NCBI RefSeq assembly: GCF_000154985.1 | Contig: NZ_DS572692.1 | Location: 62,001 to 126,000, forward strand | Source: Streptococcus infantarius subsp. infantarius ATCC BAA-102 | Lineage (GTDB): Bacteria; Bacillota; Bacilli; Lactobacillales; Streptococcaceae | Direction of reading: 5' to 3' | DNA: 64,000 nucleotides | Shown: piece after piece, positions 60,858-64,000 of the stretch | Layout of the letters: the number at the start of each line of letters is the position of its first letter | How positions within the stretch are numbered: position 1 is the stretch's first letter | Translations under genes and position numbers: made by a program | The notes under the pieces: model-generated | The model's input: the letters and a program-made list of their open reading frames with translations, nothing else | Databases searched by the model: none | Told to the model about the DNA's origin: nothing

Positions 60858-62996
60858 TTATTTAACTTTTGCTTCTTCGTAGTCACATTCTTCGCTGCTG
60901 CAGACGACTTGTTTACCACCGCCACGAATTTTCTTCTCAACGAGGAATTGACCACATTTTGGACAAGAACGTCCGACTGGTTTATCCCATGAAGTGAATT
61001 CACACTCAGGATATCGGTCACAGCCATAGAAAAGACGATTACGTTTTGTCTTACGTTCAATCACTTGACCTTCGCCACAAATTGGACAAGTCACACCAAT
61101 TTCTTTTGTGATGGCTTTGGTATTGTGACATTCTGGGAAATTGCTACAAGCGTAGAATTTACCATAGCGTCCTAATTTGATTACCATTGGGTGTCCACAA
61201 ACGTCACAGTCAAAACCAGCAGGCTCATCTTTGATTTGAATTTTTTCAATTTCAGTTTCTGCTTTTGCTAGTTCTTTTTCAAATGGTTTGTAAAAAGCAT
61301 CAATGACTTTTTGCCATTGTTCTTTTCCTTCTTCGACTTCATCAAGTTTACCTTCCATGTCAGCGGTAAATTTGACATCAACGATATCTGGGAAGAATTC
61401 AACAATCAAGTTATTAACGATTTCGCCTAATTCAGTTGGTTCGAAGCGTTTTGAAACCAAGCGAACGTAGTAACGTCTTTGGATGACATCGAGTGTTGGT
61501 GCGTAAGTTGATGGTCGACCAACACCGTTTTCTTCAAGGGTTTTAATCAGAGTGGCTTCAGAATAACGTGCAGGTGGTTGAGTAAAGTGTTGTTCAGGAC
61601 TTGTTGAAACTTTCTTAACAACATCGCCTTCAACCATGTCGGGCAACATTTTATTCTTATCAGAATCGTTGTAGACAGCCAAGTAACCGTCAAATTTGAC
61701 TTTACTACCGTTAGCTGTGAAGCGCACGCCATTTTGCTCCAAGTTAACTTTCATGGTATCAAACACCGCAGCTGTCATTTGACTTGCGACAAATCGATTC
61801 CAAATCAATGTGTAGAGTTTCAATTGGTCTTTGTCCAAGTGTTTTGCGATAGATTCTGGTGTTAAGTTAACGTTTGATGGGCGAATAGCTTCGTGGGCAT
61901 CTTGAGCACCTGAAGCATTTTTCACACGATTACCGTGTTTAGAGTAATTTTCACCGAAACGTTCAGTAATAAAGCCTGCAGCATCATTTTGCGCAACAGG
62001 GCTGATACGTGTAGAGTCGGTACGCATGTAAGTAATCAAACCTTGTGTACCACTCTTACCAAGACTAATCCCTTCGTACAACTGTTGAGCAACCATCATA
62101 GTCTTACGTGTACGGAAGTTGATTTTGTTAGCAGCATCTTGTTGAAGAGATGATGTTGTATATGGAAGTGGTGCGTTACGACGACGCTCTTTCTTTTCAA
62201 CTTTTGCTACGTTAAATTCATCACTAGTAAGACGAGCAAGAACTTCTTGCACTTCTTCGTTAGTGCTAAGTTTTAGTTTTTTACCATCGATGCCATAAAA
62301 AGCAGCTTGGAATTTTTTAGTTCCTTTTTTGAAGAATCCATCAATTGTCCAGTATTCTTCAGGTTTAAAGTTTCTAATCTCATTTTCACGGTCGATAATG
62401 AGTTTTAATGCAACAGACTGAACGCGACCTGCAGAAAGACCTTTTTTAACCTTTTTCCAAAGCAATGGTGAGATAGAATACCCAACAATACGGTCAAGAA
62501 CTCGACGGGCTTGTTGCGCATCTACCAAATCCATATCGATTTGGCGTGGTTCAACAAAGGCATTTTTGACAGCGTCTTTGGTGATTTCATTGAAAACAAC
62601 ACGGTTTTTCTCGATTTCATCAAGTCCCAAAATGTGTGCCAAATGCCATGAAATAGCTTCTCCCTCGCGGTCCGGGTCACTTGCGAGATAAACTTTTTTA
62701 GATTTTTTAGCCTCTTTTTTCAAATCGTTAATCAGAGGACCTTTACCGCGGATATTAATATATTGCGGTTCATAATTATTTTCAAAATCAATAGACATGC
62801 TTGATTTTTTCAAATCACGGATATGACCAACTGAAGCGACAACTTTATAGTTGCGTCCTAGATATTTTTCAATGGTTTTTGCTTTAGCTGGTGATTCCAC
62901 AATAACCAAGTTTTTCTTGGCAGCTGTTTTTTTCTTTGTTGTTTTTTTACTTGTCTTTTTAACAGCTGTTTGGGCTTTTGTAGTAGTCGTTGCCAT
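60858..62996 (-). CDS. topA: DNA topoisomerase I
   Basis: 712-aa type IA topoisomerase relaxing negative supercoils. Toprim ([30 protein letters not shown]), active Tyr in [11 protein letters not shown], and three C-terminal four-cysteine zinc motifs (CDVC..C, CPIC..C, CPKC..C). A Lys/Thr-rich N-terminal tail precedes Toprim. ATG 62996 with GGAAGTGAG is chosen; the frame is open 18 codons further but without a ribosome site. Confidence 0.96.
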   Translation of the reverse strand: MATTTTKAQTAVKKTSKKTTKKKTAAKKNLVIVESPAKAKTIEKYLGRNYKVVASVGHIRDLKKSSMSIDFENNYEPQYINIRGKGPLINDLKKEAKKSKKVYLASDPDREGEAISWHLAHILGLDEIEKNRVVFNEITKDAVKNAFVEPRQIDMDLVDAQQARRVLDRIVGYSISPLLWKKVKKGLSAGRVQSVALKLIIDRENEIRNFKPEEYWTIDGFFKKGTKKFQAAFYGIDGKKLKLSTNEEVQEVLARLTSDEFNVAKVEKKERRRNAPLPYTTSSLQQDAANKINFRTRKTMMVAQQLYEGISLGKSGTQGLITYMRTDSTRISPVAQNDAAGFITERFGENYSKHGNRVKNASGAQDAHEAIRPSNVNLTPESIAKHLDKDQLKLYTLIWNRFVASQMTAAVFDTMKVNLEQNGVRFTANGSKVKFDGYLAVYNDSDKNKMLPDMVEGDVVKKVSTSPEQHFTQPPARYSEATLIKTLEENGVGRPSTYAPTLDVIQRRYYVRLVSKRFEPTELGEIVNNLIVEFFPDIVDVKFTADMEGKLDEVEEGKEQWQKVIDAFYKPFEKELAKAETEIEKIQIKDEPAGFDCDVCGHPMVIKLGRYGKFYACSNFPECHNTKAITKEIGVTCPICGEGQVIERKTKRNRLFYGCDRYPECEFTSWDKPVGRSCPKCGQFLVEKKIRGGGKQVVCSSEECDYEEAKVK

Positions 62997-63090
62997 AAGC
63001 TCACTTCCTATCAGTAATAAACTTATAACATAATACCCCGCTTTTTCCAAACTGTCAATAAAAAAGTTGTATTTAATAGAAAAAACTTGT

Positions 63091-63933
63091 TTACAATTGG
63101 TATTCTGAAAGGACGTCTAGGCCTGATGTGATGCACTTTGCGCCCTCTTTGATTAAATGATGACATCCGTCAGATTTTCCGTCCAAAATATTACCTGGAA
63201 TGGCAAAAACGTCTCGTCCTTCTTCTAGAGCGCGCTCACAAGTAATTAAACTGCCAGATCGCAACTTAGCTTCTGCTACTATGACGCCTTGGGATAGCCC
63301 TGCGATAATGCGATTGCGTTCTGGGAAATGGTATTTTAGCGGCGCTTCTGCTGCTGTGTATTCACTTAAAATCAAATGATTTTTTCTAAGGTAGTCCTGT
63401 AACTGTTTATTTTCTTTGGGATAATAGACGTCAAGACCGCAGCCAATAACTGCTATTGTCGCCCCGCCATTTTTTAGGGCTGAAATATGTGCGCTGGTAT
63501 CGATTCCTCTAGCTAGGCCACTGACAATGACGAATTGATTTCCAAGTTCTTTGATAATTTTTTGAACGGACTTGGTTCCTGTCTGTGTGGCTGTGCGTGC
63601 TCCTACTACTGCAATTTTTGGACGATTTAGTAGCTCAATATTGCCTTGATAAAAAAGCAAAACAGGCGGATTATAAGAGTGTTTTAATTCCAGCGGATAG
63701 TCGTCATCTAGTATTGAAATACTAGGGTATTGGTTAAAGACTTTTCGCAAAGTTTTACTATCCAAATCTTTGTATTTTTCTATAAATAAAATAGGATTCT
63801 TACATTTGGACACCACAGCCATATCGCGCAAGGAAAGAGATTTCTTCTCTCGCTTTTGATAATCTAAAATGGTTAGAATATTGTGATTTGTTAGTCCTGC
63901 TTGTTTTAATTTAAATAGTTCAAAATTATTCAT
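63091..63933 (-). CDS. dprA: DNA processing protein DprA
   Basis: 280 aa, usual streptococcal length. Loads RecA on incoming single-stranded DNA during transformation. N-terminal helical region, then the Rossmann-like DprA core ([38 protein letters not shown]). Located before topA as in other streptococci. A late-competence promoter is not visible within the available upstream 60 bp. Confidence 0.95.
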   Translation of the reverse strand: MNNFELFKLKQAGLTNHNILTILDYQKREKKSLSLRDMAVVSKCKNPILFIEKYKDLDSKTLRKVFNQYPSISILDDDYPLELKHSYNPPVLLFYQGNIELLNRPKIAVVGARTATQTGTKSVQKIIKELGNQFVIVSGLARGIDTSAHISALKNGGATIAVIGCGLDVYYPKENKQLQDYLRKNHLILSEYTAAEAPLKYHFPERNRIIAGLSQGVIVAEAKLRSGSLITCERALEEGRDVFAIPGNILDGKSDGCHHLIKEGAKCITSGLDVLSEYQL

Positions 63934-63960
63934 TAGTCACCTCACTACTTTTCTATTCGA

Positions 63961-63988
63961 AAAAAAGTCCTATAACCATAGGACTTTG
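63961..63988 (-). terminator. Terminator of the gene beyond the right edge
   Basis: AAAGTCCTAT/ATAGGACTTT (63964-63973, 63978-63987) with a T-run on the - strand; ends a - strand transcript entering from outside the window. Confidence 0.75.
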
Positions 63989-64000
63989 TGAGATTTTTTG

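Noticed and set aside
62851-63033. Hydrophobic + strand frame antisense to the topA start
   Set aside because: Mirror of the lysine-rich topA N-terminus; no ribosome site.
1-64000. CRISPR arrays, tRNA or rRNA genes
   Set aside because: No regularly spaced repeats with unique spacers and no tRNA cloverleaf or rRNA signatures were seen.

Overview
The window looks like a low-GC chromosome segment of a streptococcus, most likely the S. bovis/S. equinus complex (inferred from gene content, not proven). Evidence: the order dprA-topA-satD-trmFO on one arm and gntR-ylxM-ffh on the other, a streptococcal XerS recombinase beside a difSL-type site, an Rgg regulator next to a GH70 glucosyltransferase, and a LexA-less HdiR/UmuC cassette. 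The dif site at about 50.1 kb marks the replication terminus. Most genes left of it lie on the + strand, and apart from xerS every gene right of it lies on the - strand, as expected for two converging replichores.

0-15.5 kb: end of a 2-oxoacid dehydrogenase operon (E2, lipoyl-E3), a MocR-type regulator divergent from an EamA exporter, lipoate ligase, a zinc macrodomain, and a CstR-like repressor divergent from a sulfur-handling operon (rhodanese, CoA-disulfide reductase-rhodanese, rhodanese). An HD phosphohydrolase, a GNAT acetyltransferase and guaA follow.

15.5-19 kb: an accessory insert after guaA. It holds three to four diverged copies of a ~150-bp unit, two of them ending in terminators, then an RloC/PrrC-like AAA ATPase with a CPFC zinc-hook-like motif and a frameshifted zinc-ribbon gene.

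19-32.4 kb: NUDIX hydrolase, a row of decayed genes (LytTR regulator, alpha/beta hydrolase, two CPBP proteases, dhaL, dhaM), an ICMT-like methyltransferase with a frameshifted tail, and the rgg-gtf pair.

32.4-44 kb: HdiR/UmuC SOS cassette, then a complete type I restriction system. Its hsdS carries two identical halves. Downstream are a tyrosine recombinase and an inverted, truncated second hsdS, the layout of a shuffling specificity locus.

44-50 kb: gntR, a candidate small RNA on the - strand, ylxM-ffh, an iron-containing alcohol dehydrogenase, a 5'-truncated AraC regulator abutting an ABC-ATPase remnant, and the dif region.

50-64 kb: xerS, a second HdiR-like repressor with its own palindrome, a Bce-type peptide-antibiotic resistance module preceded by two very small membrane-peptide genes, a TIM-barrel protein, trmFO with a structured leader, DUF3307/satD, topA and dprA.

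About a dozen genes are visibly broken (nonsense, frameshift, truncation), which fits reductive evolution concentrated around the terminus.
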